Of a DNA stretch of 64,000 bases, positions 1 through 9,500 are shown one piece after another. The notes under the pieces were generated by a model that saw only the letters and a program-made list of their open reading frames with translations, ran no database searches and was not told the origin of the DNA. A program made the translations under genes and the position numbers. This DNA is from Kumtagia ephedrae (GTDB taxonomy: Bacteria; Pseudomonadota; Alphaproteobacteria; Rhizobiales; Rhizobiaceae): contig NZ_PXYK01000027.1 in assembly GCF_003012745.1 (NCBI RefSeq), positions 16,131 through 80,130 of the forward strand, read 5' to 3'. The first letter of the stretch is position 1. Every line of letters begins with the position of its first letter.

Positions 1-1
1 G

Positions 2-577
2 GTCACGATCGACGGCAAGGTGGTCAGGGCGCCCGGCCCGGAACGCGCCTTCGTGTTCCAGGATTTCGCGCTGATGCCGTGGGCGACGGCGCTGCGCAAC
101 GTCGCCTTCGGCCTCGAACTGCGCGGCAGGGCCAGGACGGAGCGCGAGGAGATCGCCCGCCACTATCTGTCGGAGGTCGGGCTCGCCGGCTTCGAGGACA
201 AGTATCCGCACGAGCTGTCGGGCGGCATGCGCCAGCGCGTCGGCCTGGCGCGCGCGCTGTCGGTCGATGCCGACGTGCTTTTGCTCGACGAGCCGTTCTC
301 GGCGGTGGACGAGCAGAACCGGCGAAAGTTCCAGGAGGACCTGATCCGGCTGCGCGCCACCCAGAACAAGACCTTCATCTTCGTGACGCATTCGATCGAG
401 GAGGCGGTCTACATCTCCGACCGCATCGTGCTCTTGTCGCCGCGTCCCGGCCGGGTCTCGCAGATCATCGAGCCGGACATCGACCGCTCCGGCGATCCCG
501 AGCGCATCCACCGCGACAAGCACTACCTCGATACGGTCGACGAGATATGGCAGGGATTGCGGCAATATGTGGAGTGA
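2..577 (+). CDS. ABC transporter ATP-binding protein, nitrate/sulfonate/taurine type (5' truncated by window)
   Basis: C-terminal three quarters of an ABC ATPase that powers import of an anionic or organic solute at the inner membrane. The frame is open from base 2, so the real start and the Walker A loop lie upstream of the window. Visible are the Q-loop (FQDFALMPW), the signature LSGGMRQRVGLARAL, Walker B LLLDEPFSAVD and the H-loop FVTHSIEEAV. The FQD..LMPW form and the short tail after the H-loop are typical of the SsuB/TauB/NrtD group. It is followed after 6 bases by its permease. The substrate cannot be told from the ATPase; a cytoplasmic fumarylacetoacetase-family enzyme at the operon end suggests an aromatic or keto-acid substrate, which is inference. 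Confidence 0.9.
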   Translation, partial: VTIDGKVVRAPGPERAFVFQDFALMPWATALRNVAFGLELRGRARTEREEIARHYLSEVGLAGFEDKYPHELSGGMRQRVGLARALSVDADVLLLDEPFSAVDEQNRRKFQEDLIRLRATQNKTFIFVTHSIEEAVYISDRIVLLSPRPGRVSQIIEPDIDRSGDPERIHRDKHYLDTVDEIWQGLRQYVE

Positions 578-583
578 CCGGCC

Positions 584-1339
584 ATGACGCTGTTCGGCTA
601 CCGCGTGCCGATGATGGCCTCGCTGCTGGTCTGGTGCCTGGCATGGGAGATCGTCGGCCGGCTCGACCTGGTGTTCCTGCTGCCGCCCTTCAGCGACGTG
701 CTTCGGGCCGTCGTCGGTCTCGTGCAGACGCCGTCCTGGCAGGGTGCGACGCTGACGACGCTGCGTGCCTTCGTCACCGGCATGACGCTGGCGATCGTGA
801 TCGGCGTGCCGCTCGGGGTGTTGATGGGCCGCGTCCGGGTGGCCGACGACCTGCTCGGCATGTGGGTCAACATCTTCTCCAGCGCGCCGCTGTCGGCGCT
901 GGTGCCGGTGCTGATGATCCTGTTCGGCTTCGGCGAGCGGACCATCGTGGCGGCGGTGTTCCTGTTCGCGATCTGGATCATCGTGCTCGATACCCGCGCC
1001 GGCGTCCGCCACATCTCGCCGTCGCTGATCGAGATGGCGCGCTCCTACGGCGCGACGCGGCGCGCGCTCTACGCCAAGATCATCCTGTGGGCGGCGCTGC
1101 CGGAAATCCTCGCCGGCATCCGGCTCGGCCTCATCCGCGGCGTCAAGGGCGTCGTGATCGGCCAGCTGCTCGTCTCCATCATCGGCTACGGGGCGCTGTT
1201 CGAGACGTTCTCGCGCAACTTCCGCATGGCCGAGTTCTGGGCCCTCACCATCATCCTCTTCGCCTTCGCCCTGCTGATCGCCGAACTGATCGAGAGGGCC
1301 GAAGCCAAGGTCGAATATTACGCAGGAGCTAGACAGTGA
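584..1339 (+). CDS. ABC transporter permease, SsuC/TauC family
   Basis: Integral membrane subunit (251 aa, about six hydrophobic segments) of the importer whose ATPase precedes it. The cytoplasmic EAA loop that docks on the ATPase is visible near residues 147-175 (EMARSYGATRRALYAKI...LPEIL). Length and the EMARSYGAT form fit the BPD_transp_1 permeases of nitrate/sulfonate/taurine importers. Its TGA overlaps the GTG start of the next gene, so the three genes are translationally linked. No periplasmic binding protein is in the window; it probably lies upstream. Confidence 0.9.
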   Translation: MTLFGYRVPMMASLLVWCLAWEIVGRLDLVFLLPPFSDVLRAVVGLVQTPSWQGATLTTLRAFVTGMTLAIVIGVPLGVLMGRVRVADDLLGMWVNIFSSAPLSALVPVLMILFGFGERTIVAAVFLFAIWIIVLDTRAGVRHISPSLIEMARSYGATRRALYAKIILWAALPEILAGIRLGLIRGVKGVVIGQLLVSIIGYGALFETFSRNFRMAEFWALTIILFAFALLIAELIERAEAKVEYYAGARQ

Positions 1340-2040
1340 CCGTTCATACCAAGGCCGCGACCTACGTCATCGAGCCGCCCGTCATCCCGACGATACCGGT
1401 GGCCAACTCCGACGACCTGTTCCCGGTGCGCAGGGTCTATTGCGTCGGCCGCAACTATGCCGCGCATGCCGTCGAGATGGGGCACGACCCCGACAAGGAG
1501 CCGCCGTTCTTCTTCCAGAAGAATCCCGACAATCTGAATATAAGCGGGGAGTTCCCCTATCCGCCCGCCTCGAACGACGTCCACTACGAGATCGAGATGG
1601 TGGTGGCGCTGAAGGGCGGCGGCAGGGACATCCCGCTCGACAGGGCGCTGGACTGCGTGTTCGGCTACGGCGTCGGCCTCGACATGACGCGGCGCGACCT
1701 GCAAGGCAAGGCCAAGGACATGGGCCGGCCCTGGGAGGTCGGCAAGGCCTTCGAGGCGTCGGCGCCCTGCTCTGCGCTTGTTCCGGCCAGCGCAATCGGC
1801 AATCCGTCCAGCGGCGCCATCTGGCTCGACGTCAACGGCGAGCGCCGGCAGACCGGCGACCTCAACCAGATGATCTGGAAGGTGCCGGAGATGATCAGCT
1901 ACCTCTCCGGCCTGTTCACTCTGAAGCCCGGCGACGTCATCCTGTCGGGGACGCCGGCCGGCGTCGGCGCCGTCAAGCGCGGCGACGTGCTCAAGGGCCA
2001 TGTCGACGGCATCGGCGACCTCGAGGTGCGGGTGGTGTGA
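1336..2040 (+). CDS. Fumarylacetoacetate hydrolase family protein, fumarylpyruvate hydrolase-like
   Basis: A 234-aa cytoplasmic enzyme of the FAH family, which cleaves C-C bonds of 3-acylpyruvates with a divalent metal. The single-domain FAH core is complete: an entry motif VGRNYAAHA at about residue 35, metal-ligand acidic residues in HYEIEMVV at about 82, and the C-terminal LSGTPAGVG at about 205. Size and motifs match NagK-type fumarylpyruvate hydrolases of the gentisate pathway. The start is GTG, overlapping the upstream permease stop (GTGA), with GGAG about 10 bases before it. Its position after an importer suggests it processes a catabolite of the imported compound. A second, longer FAH-family gene lies at 52597-53517 beside gentisate dioxygenase, so the two may not share a substrate. 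Confidence 0.85.
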   Translation: MTVHTKAATYVIEPPVIPTIPVANSDDLFPVRRVYCVGRNYAAHAVEMGHDPDKEPPFFFQKNPDNLNISGEFPYPPASNDVHYEIEMVVALKGGGRDIPLDRALDCVFGYGVGLDMTRRDLQGKAKDMGRPWEVGKAFEASAPCSALVPASAIGNPSSGAIWLDVNGERRQTGDLNQMIWKVPEMISYLSGLFTLKPGDVILSGTPAGVGAVKRGDVLKGHVDGIGDLEVRVV

Positions 2041-2097
2041 GGCGAGCGGTCTTGCCGTAGCGCTGATGATCGCCGGCGCGGCCGCCGCGCCGGCAGC

Positions 2098-3072
2098 CTA
2101 TCGAACTCGGCGGTCGGCCGGGTTTTGGGCTCCTCCGCCCAGTCCTTCGAGGAGGGTGACCAGCCACGCCATGCCGGCGTCGCGCATCGCCGGCTGCGGC
2201 GCCACGATCGTCAGGGCGAACTTGCCGAGCGGCAGGGGAGGCTCGATGCCGATCACGCCGAAGCGGCTCGCATGCAGCTCGACGAAGCGTCGCGGCAACG
2301 CTGAGATCAGATCGCTGTCGGCAAGCACCGCGAGCGCGAACATGAAATTCGGAACCGTCAGCGCAACTCGCCGCGAAAGCCCTTGCCCGGCAAGGACATT
2401 GTCGACGAAGCCGTGGGAGTCTCCGGTTTGCGACACTACCAGGTGCCGCAGCCGGCAGTAGTTCGACACGCTGGGGGCGGCCGCGAACGGGTGGCCGGCG
2501 CGCGCGGCGACGATGAAATCCTCCTGGTAGAGAAGGCTCCGCCAGAACCGGACGGGAGGATCGTCATAGGGCAGGACGGCGACATCCATCATGCGCGCTT
2601 CCAGCTCGGCAAGGGCATCCTGCCAGGCGACTGCGGGGGAGGTTTCCCCCTGACGGGGCAGCAACTGGCGGATGCCGATGGCTATGCCGGGTGCCGCATG
2701 CGCCAGCTTTTCGAGCAAGGGCGGCAGGAACACGGCGGACACGCCGTCCGGAGCTCCGATGGTGAAGCGCCGCGTCGATGTCGCCGGATCGAACGGCCGG
2801 GCGGTGGCGACGACACCCCGGACGCGGGACAGGATATCGGCGATCGGCTGATCGAGTTCTTCCGCGCGCTGCGTCGGAACGACGCCCCTGGGCGTCTTCA
2901 GAAACAGCGGGTCTCCCAGCAGCGAGCGCAAGCGGCCGAGGCCATGGCTCACCGCCGACGGCGAGAGGTTGAGGCGCTGCGCCGCCCGCCCGACATGGCG
3001 CTCCTCGAACACGGCTTCGAACAGAACCAGCAGGTTGAGGTCGATTCGCGACAGATCGATTTCATGCAGCAT
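2098..3072 (-). CDS. LysR family transcriptional regulator
   Basis: A 324-aa LysR-type regulator. The N-terminal winged HTH covers residues 8-70 (LVLFEAVFEERHVGRAAQRLNLSP..VSHGLGRLR) and is followed by an effector-binding domain. The N-terminal block DLNLLVLFEAVF and the phrase VVPTQRAEEL after the HTH are typical of the NodD/LeuO-like branch. It is transcribed divergently from the small secreted NTF2-like protein at 3164, the usual arrangement for a LysR regulator and its target. The effector is unknown. The ATG is 91 bases from the start of the divergent gene, so both promoters share that gap. Confidence 0.92.
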   Translation of the reverse strand: MLHEIDLSRIDLNLLVLFEAVFEERHVGRAAQRLNLSPSAVSHGLGRLRSLLGDPLFLKTPRGVVPTQRAEELDQPIADILSRVRGVVATARPFDPATSTRRFTIGAPDGVSAVFLPPLLEKLAHAAPGIAIGIRQLLPRQGETSPAVAWQDALAELEARMMDVAVLPYDDPPVRFWRSLLYQEDFIVAARAGHPFAAAPSVSNYCRLRHLVVSQTGDSHGFVDNVLAGQGLSRRVALTVPNFMFALAVLADSDLISALPRRFVELHASRFGVIGIEPPLPLGKFALTIVAPQPAMRDAGMAWLVTLLEGLGGGAQNPADRRVR

Positions 3073-3163
3073 ATTGCTGAAATCATATCATTGGATTCAT
3101 GAGAGCGGAAGTGAGAAGACAGGCCATGCCCGGCACCGGCCGGCACATGACCCAACGGAGCGA

Positions 3164-3736
3164 ATGGATATCCCGATGCTCATGTTCAGGCGCATCAGCA
3201 ACCCGAAGCGACGCGCGGCGAAAAAAATCTCGCGGCGCATGGCCATGACCCTCGCCCTTGCCGCTCCGCTGTCCGCCCGCGCCGCGCAGGCGTCGCCGGA
3301 TGCGGACGATGTGCTTGCCGACGTCATCCGCCGCACCGAACAGCAGGCGGCGGCTTTCATGGCCGGCGACATGACAAGATGGGCGGCGCTCATCCGGCTG
3401 TCGGACGATTTCACCCTGATGCAGCCGTTCGGTGGTCCGGCCAGCCACGGTTTCGACGGCAGCCCGCGGCATTTGGCCGAACTTGCCGCCTACTTCCGCA
3501 ATGGCGACGGAACGCTCGAGGTCAGCCAGTCCCATGTGACCCGGGACATGATCGTCCTGGTGATGGTCGAACGCCAGCATGGGGAGGTCGGTGGCCTTCC
3601 GGACCAGGAATGGTCGCTGCGGGTTACCCAGGTCTACCGGCGGCAGGAGGCGGAATGGCTCCTGGTGCATCGCCATGCGGACCCGCTGGTGCGCAAGATC
3701 GGCCTTGAGCGGGCCGCCGCACTGGCGCGCGGCTGA
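3164..3736 (+). CDS. Exported NTF2-like (SnoaL/DUF4440 type) protein
   Basis: A 190-aa protein with a long basic N-terminus (FRRISNPKRRAAKKISRRMA) followed by a hydrophobic stretch TLALAAPLSARAAQA, which reads as an export signal. The start at 3164 is chosen because GGAG stands four bases upstream; the frame is open farther up without a good ribosome site. The mature part has the cone-like NTF2 pattern: an alpha helix (VIRRTEQQAAAFMAGDMTRW), then FTLMQPFGGP and a final strand WLLVHRHADPLV. Such proteins are often isomerases or unknown stress proteins, and the function here is not known. It is divergent from the LysR gene at 2098-3072 and probably controlled by it. Confidence 0.75.
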   Translation: MDIPMLMFRRISNPKRRAAKKISRRMAMTLALAAPLSARAAQASPDADDVLADVIRRTEQQAAAFMAGDMTRWAALIRLSDDFTLMQPFGGPASHGFDGSPRHLAELAAYFRNGDGTLEVSQSHVTRDMIVLVMVERQHGEVGGLPDQEWSLRVTQVYRRQEAEWLLVHRHADPLVRKIGLERAAALARG

Positions 3737-3788
3737 ACGGCAAAGTTCGACACGCGGCGGGCTAAGCGCCGCCGGAGGCAGGATCATG

Positions 3789-4670
3789 TCAACGCGACGA
3801 TATCAGCAGTTCGGCCCGCTCGGCCGCGAAATTGATGAAGGTCCGTACCCGTGCCGGCACGAAGCGCTGGCGCGGATAGACGAAATACAGCGATCTCGGC
3901 GGGGTCGAGTATTCCGGGAGGACGCGCACCAGCGCCTGCTGGCCGCGCCAGGCTTTTTCCATCGGCGCCGGCAGGTAGCCGATGCCGAGATCGAGGTCGA
4001 TGAAGCTGCGGCTCACATAGAAGTCGTTGGAGGTGATCGGCGCGTCGAGCGTTACGTCGACGATCTCGCCGCGATACAGCATTTTCCCGTCGCGGCTGAA
4101 GCCGACGATCTGATGATCGGCCAGATCTTCGAGCGTTTGCGGCGTGCCGTGGCGGTCGAGATAGGCCTGGCTGGCGTAGTAGCCGCCGTACCCGTCCATG
4201 ATTTTCCGCACGATAAGGCTCGAATCCTTCAGCGGGCCGACACGGATGGCGAGGTCGATGCCTTCGGCGACCAGGTCGGCGATCCGGTCCATCACCAGCA
4301 CCTCGACCTTCACGGCCGGGAATTTCTGCCGGTAGGCCATGATCAGCTCGGGCAGCAGGCTGCGGCCGAACACCGTGGGGCCGGTTATCCGCAGCGTGCC
4401 CGTCGGTTCGTCGTTGTCGGAGGCGAGTTCCGCCTCGGCGGTCTCGATCTCCTGCAGCGCGGCGCGGCAGCGGTCGAGATAAAGCTCTCCGGCCGACGTC
4501 GCCCGCAACTGCCGCGTCGTCCGATGGATGAGCGTCGTGCCGAGGCGCTTTTCGAGCGCCGCGACCTTGGCGCTGACGGTCGTCGTGGGCATGCCGAGCA
4601 GACGGGCCGCGGCGGCGAAGCTGCCAGCCTCCAGGACGCGGACGAAGACAGTGATCTCATCGATACGCAT
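3789..4670 (-). CDS. LysR family transcriptional regulator
   Basis: A 293-aa LysR regulator beginning MRIDEITVFVRVLEAGSF, the canonical LysR start, so the methionine at 4670 is preferred to the open-frame start at 4799. The HTH is residues 3-62 (AAAARLLGMPTTTVSAKVAALEKRLG), followed by RTTRQLRATSAGELY. The effector domain follows, including GIDLAIRVGPLKDSSLIVRK, typical of the CrgA/DmlR-like branch that often controls quinone or aldehyde reductases. The nearest possible targets are the small genes from 5039 onward, divergently oriented. A CTGCATTATGCAG palindrome lies immediately upstream of its start and could be an autoregulatory site. Confidence 0.92.
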   Translation of the reverse strand: MRIDEITVFVRVLEAGSFAAAARLLGMPTTTVSAKVAALEKRLGTTLIHRTTRQLRATSAGELYLDRCRAALQEIETAEAELASDNDEPTGTLRITGPTVFGRSLLPELIMAYRQKFPAVKVEVLVMDRIADLVAEGIDLAIRVGPLKDSSLIVRKIMDGYGGYYASQAYLDRHGTPQTLEDLADHQIVGFSRDGKMLYRGEIVDVTLDAPITSNDFYVSRSFIDLDLGIGYLPAPMEKAWRGQQALVRVLPEYSTPPRSLYFVYPRQRFVPARVRTFINFAAERAELLISSR

Positions 4671-4673
4671 ATC

Positions 4674-4686
4674 CTGCATTATGCAG
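4674..4686. promoter_or_regulatory. 13-bp perfect palindrome upstream of LysR gene
   Basis: CTGCATTATGCAG is a perfect inverted repeat directly upstream of the LysR start at 4670, and a further TGCA follows at 4692-4695. LysR regulators commonly bind T-N11-A dyads near their own start, so autoregulation is plausible. It is short enough that chance cannot be excluded. Confidence 0.3.
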
Positions 4687-4799
4687 AATATTGCACGGTG
4701 AATCCAGTCTATGCCGACTAATGCAAAAGGCAGATATGAAGTAGAAGCTTCGGTCTGAAGAGAAACAACTTCGGGTGTCTTGAACCTCCTTGGGGTCAT

Positions 4800-5038
4800 G
4801 GTGACCCGGGTCAGACTACAGAGAAGATAGCAGGCGCAGTTCTTGAAATCATAGATCAGTCGAGCGCGCCTGCGGTGCCCTCCAAACCATCGTCACGCTG
4901 ACAGGCCTGCACCATCCGCGCAGGGCTGTGCCGGAGGTTTGCCTGGGACCAGGTGTCTTGGCCAGGGCAGCGGCCAGGCGACGAAGGCGGGCAAAGCCGC
5001 CGCCGCGGCGTCGTGGCCTCAATCGTGGGGAGAATCGC
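4800..5038. other. Intergenic stretch without a recognised gene
   Basis: About 240 bases (part of the 4671-5038 gap) between the LysR gene and the small membrane protein at 5039. I see no protein with family features; the open frames here are arginine/proline-rich GC shadows. It should hold the promoter of the 5039-6304 group and a GGGGAG ribosome site at its right end. Confidence 0.4.
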
Positions 5039-5293
5039 ATGGACTTCTGGACGGAAGCTATCGGCTTTCTGGGCAGCGGCTTCGCCGTGCTCACCTACTG
5101 GATGCGGGACATGCTGCCGCTGCGGATCGCAGCGGTGCTGAGCTGCCTGTTCTTCATCGCCTATGCGGTGGCGATCGGCAGCCTGCCGCTGCTGACGATG
5201 GAAATCGTGCTGTTGCCGATCAACGCCTACCGGCTGCTCGAACTGCGCCGCGGCAGGCAGCCGGATCCGGCCAAAGTGCAGGTGAGTAACTGA
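5039..5293 (+). CDS. Small inner-membrane protein, possibly YgjV/CBU_0592-like
   Basis: An 84-aa protein with three hydrophobic segments (FLGSGFAVLTYWM, IAAVLSCLFFIAYAVAIG, LLTMEIVLLPINAYRLLEL). The start ATG at 5039 is preceded by GGGGAG at a good distance; longer versions only add an arginine-rich leader. Small three-helix proteins with the pattern GF.....YW.RD...R..A..S...FI are related to the YgjV/CBU_0592-like family of unknown function, a tentative match. It is followed after one base by the acetyltransferase gene, so the two are probably co-transcribed. Confidence 0.7.
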   Translation: MDFWTEAIGFLGSGFAVLTYWMRDMLPLRIAAVLSCLFFIAYAVAIGSLPLLTMEIVLLPINAYRLLELRRGRQPDPAKVQVSN

Positions 5294-5294
5294 C

Positions 5295-5828
5295 ATGCTG
5301 GAAAGACCCAACCCGATCATCCGGCGCGCCGCCAGGGACGAGATCGCCGAGATCGCCGATCTCGTCGCGGCGGCCATCGAGACGTTCCGCGGCATCGTCC
5401 GCGACAAGGTGCTCGACCTCTACATCCAACACTCCCGCGATGCCGTTGCCCGCTGGAACCACGACGTCCTGGTCGTCGAGGCGGAAGGCCGCCTGGCCGG
5501 CACTGTCACCTATGTCGATCGAACGCATGAAGCCGGATACGGCCTGCCGGCGGACTGGTCGACATTCCGCACGCTCGCCGTTCATCCATCGGCACGCGGC
5601 AGGGGGCTGGGCGCCGCCCTGGTTCAGCATTGCATCGAAACGGCTCGCCGCGACGGGGCGTCGGTGCTGGGCATCCATGCCGGCGCCTTCATGGCGATCG
5701 CGCGCGGCATGTACAAGCGCGCCGGCTTCGTGCGCTGCCCCGAATACGATCTGTTTGCCTCCGGCGTCTTCGACTTCGACCCGTCCGAGGGCGATGTCCT
5801 GGTCGCGGCCTATCGGCTGGACCTTTGA
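5295..5828 (+). CDS. GNAT family N-acetyltransferase
   Basis: A 177-aa acetyltransferase of the GCN5 fold. The acetyl-CoA loop appears as VHPSARGRGLGAAL at about residues 96-109, preceded by the beta strands DVLVVEAEGRLAGTVTYV and FRTLAV, and followed by the helix QHCIETARRDGASVLG and strand B (FMAIARGMYKRAGFVRC). The substrate cannot be inferred. It lies one base after the small membrane protein and 29 bases before another membrane protein, in a three-gene group. Confidence 0.88.
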   Translation: MLERPNPIIRRAARDEIAEIADLVAAAIETFRGIVRDKVLDLYIQHSRDAVARWNHDVLVVEAEGRLAGTVTYVDRTHEAGYGLPADWSTFRTLAVHPSARGRGLGAALVQHCIETARRDGASVLGIHAGAFMAIARGMYKRAGFVRCPEYDLFASGVFDFDPSEGDVLVAAYRLDL

Positions 5829-5857
5829 CCCGCGCGGCGCATCCAAGGAACACGATC

Positions 5858-6304
5858 ATGCCAGAGACGCACCTCTATCTGTTGCTGTGGGCCGCGCTGT
5901 CCTTCTGGGTGCTCGGGCAGATCTGGCTGGTGCAGATCGTCATCTATCCGCTGTTCGCCAAGGTCGGCGAGCGCGACTATGTCGGTTACCACGGGTTCTA
6001 TTCGCGGCGCATTCCGCTGCCGGTGATCCTGCCGGGTTTCGCCAGTTTCCTGCTGCCGATCGCGCTCGCCTTCTGCGGCCCGGCCGTGCCGCCGTGGATG
6101 ACCATCGTCAACATAGCGGCGGGAGTCGTCGGCCTCCTGGTGACCGTCGGTTTGGAAATCCCACGGCACGGAAAGCTGGAGAGGTTGGGCAAGAACGAAC
6201 CCCTTATCGCTGAGCTCATCCGCTACAACTGGCCACGCACGGCCTCGATCACCGTCCAGGCGATCGTCACGATGTTCATGCTGGCGCACGTGCTCGGAGG
6301 CTGA
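5858..6304 (+). CDS. Four-helix membrane protein of unknown function
   Basis: A 148-aa protein with four membrane-spanning stretches: LYLLLWAALSFWVLGQIWLV, LPVILPGFASFLLPIALAF, MTIVNIAAGVVGLLVTVGL and a C-terminal segment ASITVQAIVTMFMLAHVL. Conserved-looking soluble parts include YHGFYSRRIP and the basic loop EIPRHGKLERLGKNEPLI. The ATG at 5858 has AAGGAA 8 bases upstream. I do not recognise a named family with confidence. It closes the 5039-6304 group. Confidence 0.75.
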   Translation: MPETHLYLLLWAALSFWVLGQIWLVQIVIYPLFAKVGERDYVGYHGFYSRRIPLPVILPGFASFLLPIALAFCGPAVPPWMTIVNIAAGVVGLLVTVGLEIPRHGKLERLGKNEPLIAELIRYNWPRTASITVQAIVTMFMLAHVLGG

Positions 6305-6531
6305 TCGAAGCGCTCCACCATAACAACAAGGCAAAGGCGCCGCGGTTTCAGCCGCCAGGATCACGACCGACGGTCGATGCATCCGGCTGCTTGCCGCAAA
6401 CGACCTGACGCCACTCACCATCCAGCTGGAATTTCGCGCCGCCGGCCATATCGGCCGGCGAACCCTGCCGCTCGCCGGCAGCAAACCTGGCCGCTCCTGC
6501 GGCGAAGCAAAATTTTGGAAGGAAGACGACA

Positions 6532-9500
6532 ATGGCTGAAATTATCGGCAACGACGAGGACAATTTCCTGAAGGCGACCGAGTTCAACTCCGACGACGTC
6601 ATTCGCGGCCTCGGCGGCAACGACGTACTCGACGGGGATTTCGGCAATGATGTCCTGGATGGCGGCTCGGGCGTCGACACCGCCTTCTTCGACGCATTGG
6701 GTTTCGGCTGGACGATCAATCTGCAAACCGGACTTGCCGTCGTCAACGGCGGAACACAGGGCCGCGCCGAACTGATCAGCATCGAGAACGTCACCGGATC
6801 CACCCTCCGCGACGCCATCCTGGGCAATGCCGGAGCCAACGTGCTCGACGGCCGCGATGGCGACGACACGATGAGCGGCGCCGGCGGCGACGACCTGCTG
6901 ATCGGCGGCCTCGGCAACGACACGCTCGACGGCAATGAGGGCAACGATACGTTCGTCGGCGGTTCCGGCGGCGATGTCATGACCGGCGGCGACGGCATCG
7001 ACACGGCCGACTATTCGGACAGCAACCAGGGCGTCACAGTCAACCTGACCGACGGGTTCGGCTTTCTCGGTGATGCCGGTGGCGACAGGCTGTTCGGCAT
7101 CGAGAACCTGCTCGGCTCGACCCATGGAGACCAGCTCCTCGGCAATGGAGCGGCCAATTTCCTGGCGGGCGGCGCAGGCGTCGACAAGATCGAGGGTGGC
7201 GCAGGCAACGACAAGATCGAGGGTGGCGCCGATGCCGACCTGCTGGACGGCGGCGCCGGCATCGACCAGCTCCGCTATGCCGGTTCGTCCGCCGGCGTGT
7301 TCGTCAGCCTCGCGGGCAACGTCGCCTTGTTCGGTGATGCGGCGGGCGACACGATCATCAGGTTCGAGGACCTCGTCGGCTCGAATTTCGACGATGTGCT
7401 CGAGGGCAGCAACGATCGCAACTTCCTCGGCGGGCTGAACGGCGCCGACCAGTTGCTCGGCCAGGGCGGCGACGACACGCTGTTCGGCGACGCCGGCAAT
7501 GACGGGCTGGACGGCGGCGAAGGCAGCGACGTTCTCGTCGGCGGTGCCGGCGCGGATGTGCTGATAGGCGGCGCCGGCGTCGACGCCGCGTCCTATGCCA
7601 ACGCCGGCAGCGCCGTCACGGTTTCCCTTGCCGCGAACTCGGGCACGGGCAGCGATGCGGCCGGAGACACGTTCTCCGGCATCGAAAACCTGATCGGATC
7701 GCGCTTCGGCGACACGCTGGATGGCGACAATGGGGGCAACGTGCTCTTCGGCCTCGATGGCGGCGACACGTTGCGCGGGCTGGACGGCGCCGACTCGCTG
7801 GACGGCGGCCTCGGCGGCGACAAGCTGTTCGGCGGAGCCGGCAACGATCTGCTCAATGGCGGCGCCGGCGCGGACCAGTTGGTCGGCGGCACCGGCATCG
7901 ACCGGGCGAACTATGTCGCCTCGGGCGCCGGCGTGCAGGTTTTCCTCGACGGCGGACTGGGCTTCCAGGGCGACGCGCAGGGCGACACGTTTAGCGGTAT
8001 CGAGGAAGTCGTCGGCTCGAACTTCGCCGACCTCCTGGTCGGCGACGCCGCCAACAACTTTTTCGGCGGCCTCGCCGGCGACGACTTCCTGTCCGGCAAT
8101 GCCGGCGATGACACGATGTTCGGCGACGCCGGCAGTGACCAGTTGTTCGGCGGCGACGGCAGGGATTTCCTGGTCGGCGGGGCCGGGGCGGATACGCTCG
8201 ATGGCGGCGCCGGCGTCGACCGTGTCTCCTACCACACCTCCGGCGCCGGCGTTCTGGTCGTTCTCGGCTCGAAGCTCGGCTTCGACGGCGATGCGCAGGG
8301 CGACACGCTGGAAGGCATCGAGGAGGTCGTCGGTTCGAATTTCAACGACACGCTCGCCGGCGACAACGCCAACAATTTCCTCGGCGGCCTCAACGGCGCC
8401 GATGTCCTGTCGGGCGAAGGCGGTGACGACGAGTTGTTCGGCGATGGCGGCGCCGACGCACTCGACGGCGGCGCCGGCAGCGACATCCTTGTCGGCGGCG
8501 CCGGCGGTGACAAGATCAACGGCGGCGCGGGCATCGACACGGCGAGCTATGCCAATGCCGCCTCGGCCATCATCGTGAACATCTCCGACGACGATACTTT
8601 CGTCGTGTCGGGCGATGCGGCTGGCGACGAACTCATAAGCATCGAAAACCTGACTGGTTCCCGCTTCGACGACGGGTTGGTCGGCAGCAACGGTGCGAAC
8701 AAGCTGTCGGGAGGGGACGGAAACGACTTGCTGGAAGGACGCGGCGGCGACGATCTGCTCGACGGCGGCGCCGGCGCGGACGGCCTGACCGGCGGCCTGG
8801 GCAACGATCTCTATATTGTGGACTTCAGGGAAGACAACATCATCGAGCGCGCCGGGGAAGGGACGGCCGACCGGGTGGCGGCCGCGGTGGACTTCGCCCT
8901 TCAGTCCACCGACGATATCGAAATCCTGACGACGACCAACACCACGAGCACGGCTGCCATCGACCTCACCGGCAATGAACTGCGGCAGAAGATCACCGGC
9001 AACGCCGGCGCCAACGTCCTGCATGACGGCGGCAGCGGCAAGGCCGACGTGATGACGGGCCTCGGCGGCAACGACAGCTACCGGGTATTCAATTCCGGCG
9101 ACGCCATCGTCGAGAAGGCCGGCCAGGGGAGCGGCGACAAGGTGATCGCCGCCGTCGACTACAAGCTCGGCGCCGCCGTCCAGGTCGAGATCATGCAGAC
9201 CAACGGCTCGGCCGGAACGGCGGCGATCGACCTGACCGGCAACGAGTTCGGCCAGCAGATCATCGGCAATGCCGGCGCCAACCGGCTGGAGGGCAAGGGC
9301 GGCAACGACACGTTGAGCGGCGGCAGCGGCGCCGACACGTTCGTGTTCGCTTCGAAGCTCGGGGCGGGAAATGTCGACAGGATCGTCGACTTCAGCGTGC
9401 CGGCCGATCGCATGCTCCTGTCGGACGCGATCTTCACGGCGCTCGACACCGGCACGCTGTCGGCGGCGGCCTTCCGCGCCAACACGACTGGGCTGGCGCA